A DNA stretch of 64,000 bases, from contig JARWKL010000012.1 in the NCBI GenBank assembly GCA_029961685.1, positions 27,265,227 to 27,329,226 on the forward strand. The letters are read 5' to 3'. Each line of letters starts with the position of its first letter. Positions within the stretch are counted from its first letter, which is position 1. A program made the translations under genes and the position numbers. This document shows positions 46,035 through 58,800 of the stretch, in pieces. The notes below the pieces were generated by a model. It had not been told where the DNA came from. It saw only the letters and a program-made list of their open reading frames with translations, and searched no databases. The DNA is from Aristolochia californica. Its lineage: Eukaryota > Streptophyta > Magnoliopsida > Piperales > Aristolochiaceae.

Positions 46035-48493
46035 AACCAAAGCATTTCAAAACATAAACAGCTCAGTTTCCTATCATTTTCGTAGGGTTGTTGAGGATGT
46101 AAATTTTCTTATCAAAGACCCCTTAATGGAGGCCGAGAAAGCGGATCATCCAGTTTCATTGGACGAACAGTGCATTGGATGGACGTGGGGACAGTGAGAG
46201 ATTCCCAACTCTTTGTATCAATCCCTTCTCTTTACTTCACGTAGGTAATTCCACTGGAAGCTTTGACTGCCTTCTTTGGTCTTTGGCTTTGCAATCCCAC
46301 TTTGCCTTTATTGAAAGAGAAAGGGCCAACATCACCATGTGACAACATGCTTTGGTGTCTGTGAGGATGTCACCGTTTTTACTCGTTTCTCTCTTTTCTC
46401 ATGCATCTTGATGATTGCAACATTTAACTATCACCTAATGCTAGGCACCCATTTTTATGTTCCTCCTATATGATAATTAATATTCCGTTTAGTATAAGCT
46501 TGAACATAACGAGGAAAAAAAGTTTTTGCTTCTTTTCAACTCTTTTAATGTTTACGTAGAACAAAAGAAACTATCGGCATTCCCAAGAAACATTTCAATT
46601 CAAAAAGTGGGAACAAAGAGAGGAAGCTCAACTTTACACTTTAAATGTGTCAATTCTTTCTCTAATGTTGACTTATATAGGCAGAATCCAGAACAGGGGA
46701 TTTACTTGGAAAGATAAAAAAGCATGTCTTCCCACCACACCAGTCCTGCAAAGCCTCTGGACTAGAATAGGAAGATTTTCTTTACTTCTGTAAAGGGCTT
46801 TTCTGAGTCAAATGCGCTTCTGGTGAGGTTTGAGGATTCATGGGAGTCATCCAACTTTAAAGCAGCTGTGGGAATCTCTCTAAATGGGTAATAGACGATG
46901 CTTTTGATTTGCAATTGCTTGCTTCAATTTAATATTGCAATGTGCAAACACGTCGCAAAAGAGTATAAGAAAGACAACCACAACATGCTCTCCACTCTTG
47001 CTCTAAGCCTCACTTTGCATGGATTAAGAGTCAAAAAGATAACGTAAAACAATAATGAATCATTCGAGTTTTTCATATGATACTTGGAATATCATTCGGT
47101 ATTCTGTTGGGTACCCAAGCAGTGAAACTCACTGGAATCATTTTGGCCTTTTCATGAGAGTAGGTATACTGGAATTATTGCACATGCAGTGCACCTCCTT
47201 TTCTGGGTTCTCAGCTGGGACTCCGTGAAATGCCTCGGGTGTTTAGGAACAGCATTTGATGCAAGCGGAAAGTAGATTCCTCCAGCTGAAGAAAAGGGTG
47301 GCAGGGATCAACTTTCTTGTCTCTCTGCCATTAGAGAACTGGTGTTAGATGGGTCTATCTGTATCAACTGATTAAATGAACAGTGTTGATTGTTCTTATT
47401 ACAGAATGATAGAGTTTGTGGTCAATCTCTGTAAATCTTGAAGAACATTCATTCTCCATTAATGGCCGAGTAGATGGAATGGCCCCATCATGCAATCTCT
47501 TACAATAATAAATCTACAACTGATATAGACTTGTCGTTCATTTGCAACTTTTTGTGTTGTTCAGTAAAGAGAAGACAGTAATAACTCTTTTGTTTGAAAG
47601 CAAAGAAGAGGGTGGAGTGTGTGAACTCACCCTGAATGTGATCGAAAGGGGGGTTTTGGGTGAAGGAGATAAGGTTTTAAAACCAAAACAACCAACAAGA
47701 AAATTTAATGCGTGGGTGTTCTATCCTTGAAAGGATAATCAATTATCCTTTCCCTGCTACGTAGAGTTGGGCAGCACCAACGACAGGAGAGCAGAATAGC
47801 CGCCATAGAACAACCAACCAACACAACAACCCCATTTATTTTAAGCAACTTCTCTGCAACCGTTTTTCTCAATCTACAACGCTCTGAGTGAAGTCGTCGA
47901 ACATCTGAGAGGCAAGCAGACAATACACGATTATTAATAAGATCTTGTTCAAACTAATCCACGGCCTGACACCCAAGCTAAAGACTTGTTTCAGAAGTCC
48001 TCAAAAATACGCGCAGCCACATGTCCTGAGTTGGGACCCGCCAAAGGGAGATTGTGAAGAGAAGCAGAGAATGGAGGTGGGCAGCTAAATAGCTTAAATT
48101 TGATCGGGTTGGGCGACCACAGAGAAGGAGATGAGCAAAGCAAAGACAGCAAATGAGGGAATGTCTGATTCTGACTCTGGCTCTGACTCTGATTCCCAAT
48201 CTGCAGAATGTCAGGCTGCCTTTGACCGAATCTAAGCCGTCCATCGCTGCTTCCGAGATTCGATCCCCTGCTTCGTTCTTTCCTTCGTCAGTTCTCAGTC
48301 CCTTTCCCTCCACATCATCACCTTTGCCACTTAGATCGGATCCATTTCCTGCCACCCTCCCCTTTCTCCTCTCTGCCTCCCTCTCTCTTTTTTCTCTTTC
48401 TAAACGACAATGTTCTGGTTCTCCCTTCGACGACCGGAGAGGAAATCGTTGGAAATGGAATGAAAGGAGAGAGAGACCAGGCCTTGATTTTTA
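46035..48493. other. intergenic region and 5' leader of the hydrolase gene
   Basis: No supported gene is seen. The last few hundred bases (from about 48120) are CT-rich (for example cctttccctccacatcatc and ctctctctttttt) and probably form the 5' UTR of the ABHD17-like gene. A 113-codon frame there overlaps the start and is not convincing. Confidence 0.5.
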
Positions 48494-51400
48494 ATGGGCA
48501 ACGTTACTTCGACGGTTGCTTCAAAGTTTGCATTCTTTCCACCCGACCCACCCACGTATGATGTTCATAGAGAGGAAGATGGCAGGTATGTCTTCTCGGG
48601 CGTTTCAGCTGACAAGAACATGGATGCCCATGTACTTGAAACCAAAGGAGGGAATAAGATTGTTGCCACTTTCTGGAGGCAACCGTATGCCAGATTCACG
48701 CTCTTATACTCGCATGGCAATGCGGCGGATTTGGGACAGATGCAGGAGCTCTTTGTCGAGCTCAGGACCCATCTCAGAGTTAATATTATGAGGTAGTATT
48801 TGTTGGTTCTCCGTGCTTGTGCCGGTATTGAGCTTTGTTTGGTCATTCCTTCTGCTTTTTGCCTACGAACTTCCTTTTGTGTTTAATTTGATTGAAGCAT
48901 TTTATTGGACGAAGACGGTTTATGATTTCTTCTGCATTAATTAATTATTATTATTTTTTTTTTTGCAATTCTTTTGTTGGTTGTTTTGATCTTTTCTTCG
49001 TTATCTCATCCTTCCCTCTCTTCAGAAGTTGTTGAAATGGGGAAAAAATTGTACCAGTTATTGGTGTTCGTATGTTTAATCTTCATTCTTGTTTTCTTTT
49101 GAAAAAGTATTTACTGCAGCTTGCTACCGGATATGAGATGGTTTTCCTGAGTCCGCTCTGCAGGATATCTATCATATGTTGCCTTTGAAGGTCCTCATCA
49201 AACGATCTTATGGCCGTCTGAGTATTGATCGTCAAAATTTTAAACTCAGTGCTGTCTTGCACAGTAATCTCTATTTACTTTGAATTTTTTTCTCTGATTT
49301 CAGGGTGGGGTTGGTAATTTTGAGATGGATCCTGCTGGGTTTACAACCCTTCTATTCAAGCTGATCGCGTTCCCTTAGAATGTCTGGAACACTTTTACAT
49401 TACGTGTTGGATGGTAGTTTTCCCTTTGTATTAATTAGATTTTTCTGTTCTTTTGCAGTTACGACTATTCAGGTTATGGAGCCTCCACTGGTAAGGTGAG
49501 TAAGACTTAGAACCAACCGTTTATGAATTTCTGTTTTCCGGTTCAAATATGAAGAGAAAGAATCTACTTAATTCTGTTATGTGTCACTAATTAGATCCTA
49601 TTGTGCCAATAACTCAATAGCCATCGGAATTAAACACATATTACGACATAGAAGCAGTCTACAACTGTTTGAAGAAAGAGTATGGGATAAGGCAGGAGGA
49701 CGTGATTCTATACGGTCAATCTGTTGGCAGTGGACCAACATTACATTTGGCTTCTCGTTTACAAAGGCTAAGAGCTGTTGTCCTCCATAGTGCTATTCTT
49801 TCAGGCATAAGGGTACTGTACCCTGTTAAAATGACCTTCTGGTTTGACATCTATAAAGTAAGTTTCCACCTCTTTTTGGTTTTATTTTTGTGAATGTTAC
49901 CTGTATTCTTGTTTAGATAACTCTTGATTTTATATGCAGAACATCGATAAGATACGAAACGTGAGTTCTCCAGTTCTTGTTATACATGTAAGTTTTTAAT
50001 ACTTTATTTCTAGTTTGATTTATAATTTTCATCTACATTGTTATAGTAGTGTGGCTCTTCTCTTATGAAAATTTTGCAGAAAAAAAAAAAAAAAAAGCTG
50101 TTCTGATGTTCTTGACTTCCATCAGTTTCTTTCCTGTTAGATTGAAGAAATGAGTCTGGGCATTTATGGATTTGAGACTCTTTAAATGTTAAAAGTTCTT
50201 TTTGTTGGATTAAAACTATCATTACTTATGAAGGCCAAGTGTCATAGAACTTCTTGGGGAAACTGAGCATAATTGAATGGAAGGTGTATGTTAGAAAAAA
50301 GTCTTGAGTAGATTGCAGTTTCTTTCTTATGCTATCTGTTGGAGTTTTATCTTTCCAAACTCAACATGAAATTTTCCTTCATCTATTTCTTGCGATTCAT
50401 GAACAGCATGTCCCCTTCCTGAGCTGGGTGTGTTCTTCTTCTCTTGTTTGTGGCCAATGGAGTTTCTCCTTTTGCTGTTATCTTTTTCTTTATTACAGTC
50501 TTGCCTTCAGAAGCCCTAAACTCACTACTGCTTTAGTGATACCTTTGTTTTGCAAAGTAATTTCACCTTGGTCTGATTTAAGGTTGGTGAGAGCTTATCT
50601 CCATTTGTGAGTGGGCTTCTCTTCCCATCTTATTTTTGCTTTGTAGATCTCTTCTTTCTCCTTCTGCAGTTACTTGGTTCTTTACTAGAGTTCCTGCCCC
50701 TGAGAATCACCAAACCTACTGTCCCGATACCTATCATCTATTCCTTTTCTCGGAATTAGAGGCCATGAGGCACAAACCACGTCTTTCTTTGAATACCTTG
50801 CAACATAATAACTCCTAAGCTGATCGATGAATGTTGGAAAGGAGTCCCACTCAACACCCATTATACCTGCTGCTTAGTTTGGCTTGAGGGGGATAGATTC
50901 TGTCCCTCATCATTTGAATCTGGCCAGTCCAACATCTGGCATTTGAAAAACTGCTTTGTATTATCATTCCCTTCCATGTCAACCTCGAAACCCTGTCGAT
51001 CATAGACCTGTATAATTCCTTTTCGTATCTAATGTTTCATGAATCATACGTTGTTGCAAAAAGAGTTTCCCTTTCTTTCAGGAATAATACCTGGCTTGCT
51101 ATTTCTACCCCAACTCGTGATGACTTGTTTTAAAGTGCTTCGAGTTGTTTTTAGCTACTCTCCTCATCTCTCCTTGCTTCAACTAACATTCCCTCTAGTT
51201 TGTAACTTTTGCATCTCTCTCTCTCTCTCTTGTTGTCGCATGTTGGACCATGTGAGGAACCTATATTTCAATGCCTTCAGTAATGGCAGCATTGATCTTA
51301 TTGGTCATGATGGCATAAACCTGATGGGATCTGAGCTAAGTGGCTTCTTATTCTGTGTTGGGTGTTGCAGAGAGTGTTAATGCTTTAACTGATCATTGCA

Positions 51401-51662
51401 GGGGACAGATGATGATATTGTCGATTTCTCTCATGGGAAACGATTGTGGGAATTGTCCAAGGAAAAATATGACCCTCTATGGATAAAGGGAGGTGGTCAC
51501 TGCAACTTAGAAACTTATCCTGAATACATCAAGCACTTGCGCAAGTTTATTCATGCCATGGAGAAACGTTCAGTAGTGAAACAAGCTAAGCAAACCCTTC
51601 CATCAAATCCCAGCATCACAGAAGCAAAACATAACAAATGTTTGAGATTTGGCAAGAGATAG
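48494..51662 (+). CDS. ABHD17-like alpha/beta hydrolase, five exons
   Basis: Exons: 48494-48792, 49459-49495, 49621-49857, 49940-49987 and 51402-51662, joined by GT-AG introns; the product is 293 aa. The N-terminus MGNVTS has Gly2 and Ser6, a likely N-myristoylation signal for membrane attachment. The hydrolase core has [27 protein letters not shown], nucleophile Ser146 in GQSVGSG, Asp211 in GTDDDIVDF and His240 in GGGHCNLE, so the catalytic triad is complete. Animal ABHD17 proteins remove palmitate from membrane proteins; the plant relatives are poorly known, so a thioesterase role is inference. The last exon encodes the Asp and His and the tail [10 protein letters not shown] second version of this exon follows at 52699. 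Confidence 0.92.
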
Positions 51663-52698
51663 AGTAGATGTAGATATTACATCTCAATTCTCAAGGCTGT
51701 CACATCTGTTAACTGACACCAGCATTGGACGCTTGAGCTTCTTTGACTATGTCTAATGGACCCAATTGGAGATATTAGATGTCTCTTCCTCATGAGTTCC
51801 ACCAAATGAAGACTCCAAGATTAAGCTCTGCTTGACCTCCATACTCACTCTGTGTCATGTCAACAGTCTCCCACCCGCATTAGTTTTTAGATTATCTGCT
51901 CCTAGATTTGCATGATTTATAAGTTTCCAAAATCGAGTTCTGTGTATAAACTGTCCAATTTGCATCTTGAAAGCAATTATACGATTCGTTTTTGAATCTT
52001 ATGAACTTGAAACACCTTTTGTTTATCTTCAATTGGGCTGAGACTAAATTACCGTCTTCCATTACCTCGTAATCTCAGACGTGTGTACCATTAGCGTCAT
52101 TCCAGCTTACTCTCTTATTTTCTGGAAAACAGATTACCCATTCCAGTCGGTCTCTTTAGCTTATAAATAGTTTATCTATTACAGTCTTACCGATAATTGG
52201 ACTGGGTTGAACCATGGGTCTCCACTGCTTTGGCCTTAGTTTAGCAGTACTTCTTTTTACCAGTCCCAAGTTTATATGGGAAATCAAGACTAGATGATGA
52301 TCATCGACATCGAACTACGAGAAAGAAGAAAGCACAAAAAATGAAAAAAAAATCGCCTGGCGTTCAAAAGTTTTGGGCTGTCGCGTTGAGAATGTTACTG
52401 TTTCCAGAGCAGACGCTACTATGTAACGACTCAAATCTTCTGGGCTAGAAGTCCCTGTTCCCATCACGATGAGACCCATTTTGCCCTTCCATTGTGCTCC
52501 CTTAATTTAACACCAGAATTTGAGATATGTTGTTCTATTAGTTGCCTTCTTCTTTGTGTCCATGTTTGTTTTTGTTTAGGAAATCAGAAGTAAGCAAAAC
52601 ACTATTTTTAATGTTTCAACTACTGAAAATTTCCTTTCCTTGAAGGAAAAAAATTCCAAATTATGTTCTTGACGACTGATGGGTTCCATCTGTTGCAG

Positions 52699-52956
52699 GG
52701 AACAAGCGATGAAATAGTCGATTTCTCCCACGGAAAACGGCTGTGGGAGCTGTCCAAGGAAAAATACGACCCTTTGTGGATCAAAGGTGGTGGCCACTGC
52801 AACTTGGAGACGTACCCTGAATACAGCAAGCATCTGAGGGAATTCGTCGTCGAAATGGAGAAACTCTCCCTTGTCAAGGAAGCAAAGCAGCACACCCTCG
52901 AACCCAACTTCAGCCTCTCCGAGACAAAACAAAACAAATGCTTAAGATTCTTGTGA
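52699..52956 (+). CDS. second (alternative) terminal exon of the ABHD17-like gene
   Basis: It is preceded by an acceptor (ctgttgcag) in the same phase as exon 5 of the gene, so exon 4 can splice to it and give a 292-aa isoform. It encodes [20 protein letters not shown] and [13 protein letters not shown], keeping the catalytic Asp and His, and ends NKCLRFL. Compared with exon 5 most differences in the core are at third codon positions, while the last 35 residues differ more ([17 protein letters not shown] against [17 protein letters not shown]). No copies of exons 1-4 lie between 51663 and 52698, so this is duplication of the terminal exon alone or a partial gene duplication. Confidence 0.8.
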   Translation, partial: GTSDEIVDFSHGKRLWELSKEKYDPLWIKGGGHCNLETYPEYSKHLREFVVEMEKLSLVKEAKQHTLEPNFSLSETKQNKCLRFL

Positions 52957-55360
52957 GAGAGAGAGAGAGCTATGATTTTCTGTTTCCAGTTCTAGCAGAG
53001 AAGATGCTTGGAAGCAGCAGGGGAATTTTCGTAAGAAGTGAATCAAAATGAATGGTGTCTCCAAGTTGATTCAATCTCTCCTCGAATCCAAATCCTGAGA
53101 AAAGCGACATAATGGAAAGTAATTTGTCTCTGGAAGTCGTTTGTACATAATCAGTACCATAATATGTTCTTAGTGGTAAATTAACATACTAGTAATTGTG
53201 TTACGAGTCGGTGTTCTTGGCATTCTCGAATTGTTCATTTTATTAGTTTTTTTTTTCTTTCAACAAATCTACCATTTGATAGTAAATCAATATAATATTA
53301 AAAGAGGGAGTGTATGCGACAAGCCATCCAATGATTTTGCAAATGTAAACATTAAACAAACCTAGAAAGTGATGCCCACGTCTCTCCTCCTCCTCTCTTA
53401 ATCAACTCAGTATGGAATCTCCGATTGATTTGCACATTTGAGATGAATCTTCCAAATCTCCAACACCCACTTTATTAAAAATCCACAAATTAGTCTCTAT
53501 TGCCTGAAATGGGACATGCACCAACCCAACATCAAGCTGTACCATTACATATTCAATTAGCCAGGAAACATTTCGAATCCTTTCCATTTTCTTTACTCCT
53601 TAAATAGTAATTTGAGGTCTCCTTATCCCATGAATATTCTCTTCAAGATACAGGAGACCCGAGGTTTATTCACTCTAGGAAAGGGATGGGAAGCTTCATA
53701 TGTGTGTGTTTGTGTGTGTGTGCCGTCCTACTCACTTTTGATGGTGCCCCCACGAAGGCAACTTTGCATGATGCACCTTTCATTGTTGAAGCGAAAGAAG
53801 AAGAAAAAAAAAAAAAACTGAGTTAGTGAAAGGTGTGATAAGACATCAATTAAGATATAATAATCATTTGATCCGCTTGTGAAATTAAACTTTTTCTGCT
53901 TAATCTAATCATCTCTCCGCATTAGCATTTGGAGGATAGCTGTTTGCAATCAAGTAGGGAGAGGGGGGAAATGTGTGGTGGTGTAGCCTTGAGTGCGTTA
54001 ACTATTTTAATGGAATTGAGATTCTGAGAATCACATTCAACTTGGGAAGATTTGGAGTGTCTTCAATCTCAAATTCTATCATTATCATTATCTCTATCAA
54101 CAAATAATTGGTTACCCTTGCATACTCTTAGACTCCTGTCTGCACGCAAATGTGACAAAAATACTCGTTACATGAGACCAGAAGAACAAACATCAAGGGG
54201 CAGGGTTTCCTGTGATAAGGAGAAAACAAGAAAGAGACACCGATATAACACGTGTCGTGGCTAAACGGGGGGGGGGGGGGCGGGGCTTTAGGATAGAAAC
54301 AACAAGGACGGAGACCCTGCCCCTGCTAACGAGTTGAGGAGACTGTGATGGAACCAGTGTCACGTCCGCTTTGATGGGGTTCCACTCCACCGAATTAAAA
54401 AGCCGCACTACATTGGATGAAGCCCGCCCTTCTCCCCACCCCACGAAAGGACAATCTCTGCAACTCTGTGCCTCTGCCGAGCCTGTACGCTGTACGGCTG
54501 AACTCAAGGCCTCTGAGAGTCAGATGCGTCTCTCAATAAAACGACCCCGTCCGAATTAATTGATGGTCGGAAGGTCCACCATTTGATACACCACATGAGC
54601 CCCGGAGCACGCGTACGCGTGTATGCTCTGCTTTTCAGGACAAACCTGGACCGGGCCCCCTCCCGCAAAATGCCGAACCGAATATACCCCTCTCTCCTCT
54701 CTCTCTCTGCCCCTCTTCCAAGCCTGTCACCACCTGAGATCTCCCCTCGTGGCCTCTCCCAAATGTCAATACCAGACGTGGCCAGGTCATCAAATCCATT
54801 ACCCTCACATTGCAAACATAATTACCATAAAAAATCAGGCCTTGCCTTGTGGCAGAAGGCAAAAAAAAATGAGGGGATCATTATTAGCCCTTTTTTTAAG
54901 GCATCAAACTACTCAAGCAAAACACGTACTTGTGAGGTTTTACGGCGTGACGAAAATGCCCTCCCCCCCCCTCCGCTCTTAATTTATGATATTTCATTAC
55001 TGGCAAGGGTATAAGAGCTAAGAACAAATTAGGGGGGGAGGCTTAGTGCACAATTAAGCGGCTTTGTTTGGTTTTATTAAGTGGCAACTACGGTCAAGGT
55101 ATCGTATGATCTCAATAATGTGAATGTGGCCCTCCATTATTTTAATTTCATTTGCTCCCTTAGACCCCACTAAGCATAGTCAACAACATTATATTAATTT
55201 CCTTAACCTCATCGTTCAAAACAACCATCATTTTGAAACCTTTCAGCTGCAGAGGAAGACCACCTTTTCATGTACTCCTCTAGACCACTTCCCAGCATTT
55301 ATTTATTTAAAAAAAAGAAAAAAGGGCTTTGAATTTAAGTTTAAATGGAATAGGGTGATT

Positions 55361-55402
<42 letters not shown>

Positions 55403-55814
55403 GGCAAAATTACGAGACAATGCAGAAAGCAAGGAGCAGAGCATAGGTGCTCTCTTTTAAGCCATTGTAGCTACCTAGATCCCAGCTTTCCTGAATTTCT
55501 GAAATTTCTTTCGGATGCTGATAAGTCTCAAAAGAAATTAAAGAAAAAAGTTACCATTTCGATTTGTGTAGTTAAAGTTGTATTGCTTTCTCCATTTCTG
55601 CTCTCTCCTTCTACATCAGACATTCCCTTCCCATCTTTCTGTGATTACGTTCTAGTTTTATCAGCAGATTCTTTCCCCTTCCTGTCTTGCGCTTGGAGTT
55701 GCTTTCTGGCTATTGGGTTCGCTTTTTAAGTTGTAACTGTTTGTGGGATTGGAAGAAGCAGCAGAAGCAGAGAAAGTTCTTGGGTTTGTGAACAGTGTGA
55801 TCTGGGGTGGCAAG
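52957..55814. other. intergenic region and 5' leader of the response regulator
   Basis: It contains (GT)n at 53700-53722, a G-run at 54269-54280 (ggggggggggg, then cgggg), CT-rich stretches around 54690-54720, a C-run near 54962 and (TA)n at 55363-55400. The sequence from about 55410 on is likely the 5' UTR of the response regulator. Open frames here are low-complexity and lack family signatures. Confidence 0.5.
55363..55400 (+). repeat. (TA)n microsatellite
   Basis: About 18 TA units lie roughly 415 bp upstream of the response regulator ATG. Confidence 0.9.
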
Positions 55815-58800
55815 ATGACTGTAGAAGATGGATCCAGAGATATGTTTCCTGTTGGTATGCGGGTTTTGGCCGTTGACGACGATCCGACTTGTTTGAAGCT
55901 GTTGGAGACCTTGCTCCGAAGATGTGATTATCTTGGTATTTGGAAAGTAAAGTTACTTTCGAGAGTTCGCGGCTAGTGTAAAGTTTTCTAAAGCAAATTT
56001 TGTTTTCCTCAAAAAACTAGTGTCTTAGGTAATGGATATTTGATTGGAGGTTGGTTTTCCAAGTTTTGCATCGGCAATTTTTACTTTTTTATCTTGTTAA
56101 CAGAGAATGATCTCTCTGGAATTGGTTTTGGATGACAGCTTTAGTTTTCTTCTTTGGAGTAATCGCATTATCCTTTTTTTTTTTTTTTTTTAATAGCTGG
56201 TAGCAAGTGAAGAAAAGAAAAAAGCTTTTGCGAAGATTCAACTTGTATCTACAAAACCTCTCTCTTTCGGCTTTGCCTTCTTTTGCTGATATCCGTTGAC
56301 CAAATCAAATTATCTATCAATGGTTTTTCAATCCTTTTCTTTCTCTCTGTAAGCTATTAAATTTTTATAGCTTAAGCTGAACTTTTTTTTTCTCCATTGT
56401 TGCTTGATTTGTTTCCCTTAGTTTCTTTTCTTCTCTTTTAGTCCCCGTTTTCTACTTCCGCATATGAGCACCTGTTATGGTAAATAACGAATGCGCTTTG
56501 ATTAGACTTGGATTAACTTGTTTCATTTTTGCAGTGACGACAACCAATCAGGCTGTTATAGCCCTGAAGATGTTGAGAGAGAACAAAGACAAGTTTGATC
56601 TCGTTATCAGTGATGTACACATGCCGGACATGGATGGATTTAAACTTTTAGAGCTCGTGGGGCTTGAAATGGACTTACCTGTCATTAGTGAGTGCTTACA
56701 TTTCTTTTCTGCTTTCAAATTATGTGGAACGATAGCATGGGTACCTTGTACTTAGATGTTAAAGGGGGTATCCATGATTCTATCTTCCTCTATGGGTTTC
56801 CTGATTCGTAATACTGGTCAAGAGAAGTGTGGATAAAAGCTTACTCTTCTAATCTGTTTTGGATTAAAATAGGGCTGATTTACTCTATTGTTGAAACTTC
56901 ACGACTTAGATTTGGTGGATTTTGGTTCAGTTAGTATTTTAGCAAAGCATAGTGATCGTTTTGGTATCATTTTAGTATCAAAACAGCGATCACTAGCAGA
57001 TCAACCTGTTTCAGAGAAGGTAAAACCAGCAGCTAAAACTCATGTTTGCTATGTGCTGTTGTAAATGAACTTTTTTTTTTAATTCTCCATGATCAGGAAA
57101 AATTACGTTTTTTTCTTTAAAAACTTTTCTCTTAAAATTCTCACACGAGAAAAAAAGGATTACCTGCTACTTATCTTTGATATGTGAACATTTCACACTG
57201 CTCTCTTCCTCTTATTCTTGTCCTATTATCTTTTACTTCAGTTAGTAGTTCAGTTTTGAGTTTTCTCCTTATTTCTTTGTTTTCCATGGTAGTATACACT
57301 CAATGCTTCCTTTAATGTAGACTACATAAATAAATACCTACGAAAAATTCCAGTACATCAGTGATGTTCATTTGATCATGACTCGGGGCATTTTATTAAA
57401 TATTTTCTCTTCTTTTTCAGTGCTCTCTGCAAATAGTGACCCCAAAGCTGTGCTGAAGGGCATAACTCATGGTGCATGTGACTACTTGCTAAAGCCTGTA
57501 AGGATTGAGGAACTCAAGAATATCTGGCAGCATGTGGTGCGGAGAAGAAAATCTGACTCCAAAGATCCGAATAATACTGGTAATGGAGATGAAGGTGAGA
57601 AGGGTCAACAAGGGGCAGGTGAAACTGAAAGAACTATTTCAACAACCGGTGCCACTGATCCAAATGGCAAACTGAGCAGGAAAAGAAAAGATCAAAACGA
57701 GGATGAGGAGGATGAGTGTGAAGAGAACGGGCATGCTAGTGAAGACCCAGCAGCCCAAAAGAAGCCGCGTGTTGTTTGGTCGGTGGAGCTTCACCGAAAG
57801 TTTGTTGCTGCTGTTAATCAGTTGGGAATTGATAGTAAGTGCTGTTTATAGATTTAGATATCCTCTGTATGGACTTCTTAAGTGGAAGCTGCATTGGAGT
57901 TTTCTACGTTGAAAATTAAATTTAAGGGTCTTTATTAGGAATTGTTGTGGTCCGAACTTTTTGTGGAGGAAACGGGTAGAATAATAAAACTATGATGCCC
58001 AAAATGTTGAGAGATTTGGACTATGAGTCCTCCATGATCACATCTTCCAGTTGGCAGTCGTGGGCCTTCTCCTTGCACCACTTTGTTGACTTGTCTCTGA
58101 TTCTTTGCATTAACGTTAATATACCTGTTCTGATTACATCAATTTTTGTGGCTGTTTATGCAGAGGCTGTTCCTAAAAGGATTCTCGATCTAATGACTGT
58201 TGATAGGCTTACAAGGGAAAATGTTGCCAGCCATCTCCAGGTAACACTTACCCTAAGTTATGTTGGCTATCAGTAATATCACTGATGTGTGCAACTTACC
58301 ATTTTGTAAACCAATATGTCTGAAAGCGTTTAAATTTTTATGTTAATCTATGTTTGAGTTTTGAGGAGGCTACAGGCAACTATAGCTTATTGAAGACCTT
58401 TTTTTTGGTACTGAAGGTAACCAGCTTGAAGGCCTTTCAATGCTGCCATTTATCGAGAGTTATTTTTGTCTGTAATTCTTTTTTTGTAGTTAATAAAGGA
58501 GTTGTCATTCACAACTGCACCCTTGTTGTCCTTTCGTGGTTTCAAAAAATCACCAGAAAGATGTTTATGTCAATTAAAGTTTCTCAAGGTCTCTCTTTTA
58601 AATGAATGGAAATCCTAGCTTGAGATATATTCACTTGAGTCGCCTAATTGTAGTTCTGTACGATTACTCGTTAGATCTCATTGTGAATGAATTTTCTTGA
58701 CCTTTCCATTTTGAGTCCGGTTGAACATGCTATTGGTGTGGGAATCCCTGACACATTCTAGATCCTTAATAATTTAGTATTTAGTTTCCTTACTACCCTT

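Noticed and set aside
48153..48494. 113-codon frame before the ABHD17-like start
   Set aside because: Ser/Pro/Phe-rich frame in a CT-rich leader; ends at the real ATG in another frame. At most an upstream ORF.
49020..49440. Possible extra exon in intron 1 of the ABHD17-like gene
   Set aside because: Joining exon 1 directly to 49459 gives the conserved core [12 protein letters not shown] with no gap.
54583..55014. 143-codon open frame
   Set aside because: Composition-driven frame in CT-rich sequence with a competing frame of similar length on each strand.
55124..55729. 201-codon open frame upstream of the response regulator
   Set aside because: It spans the (TA)n microsatellite (Tyr-Ile repeat) and low-complexity leader sequence; no family signature.
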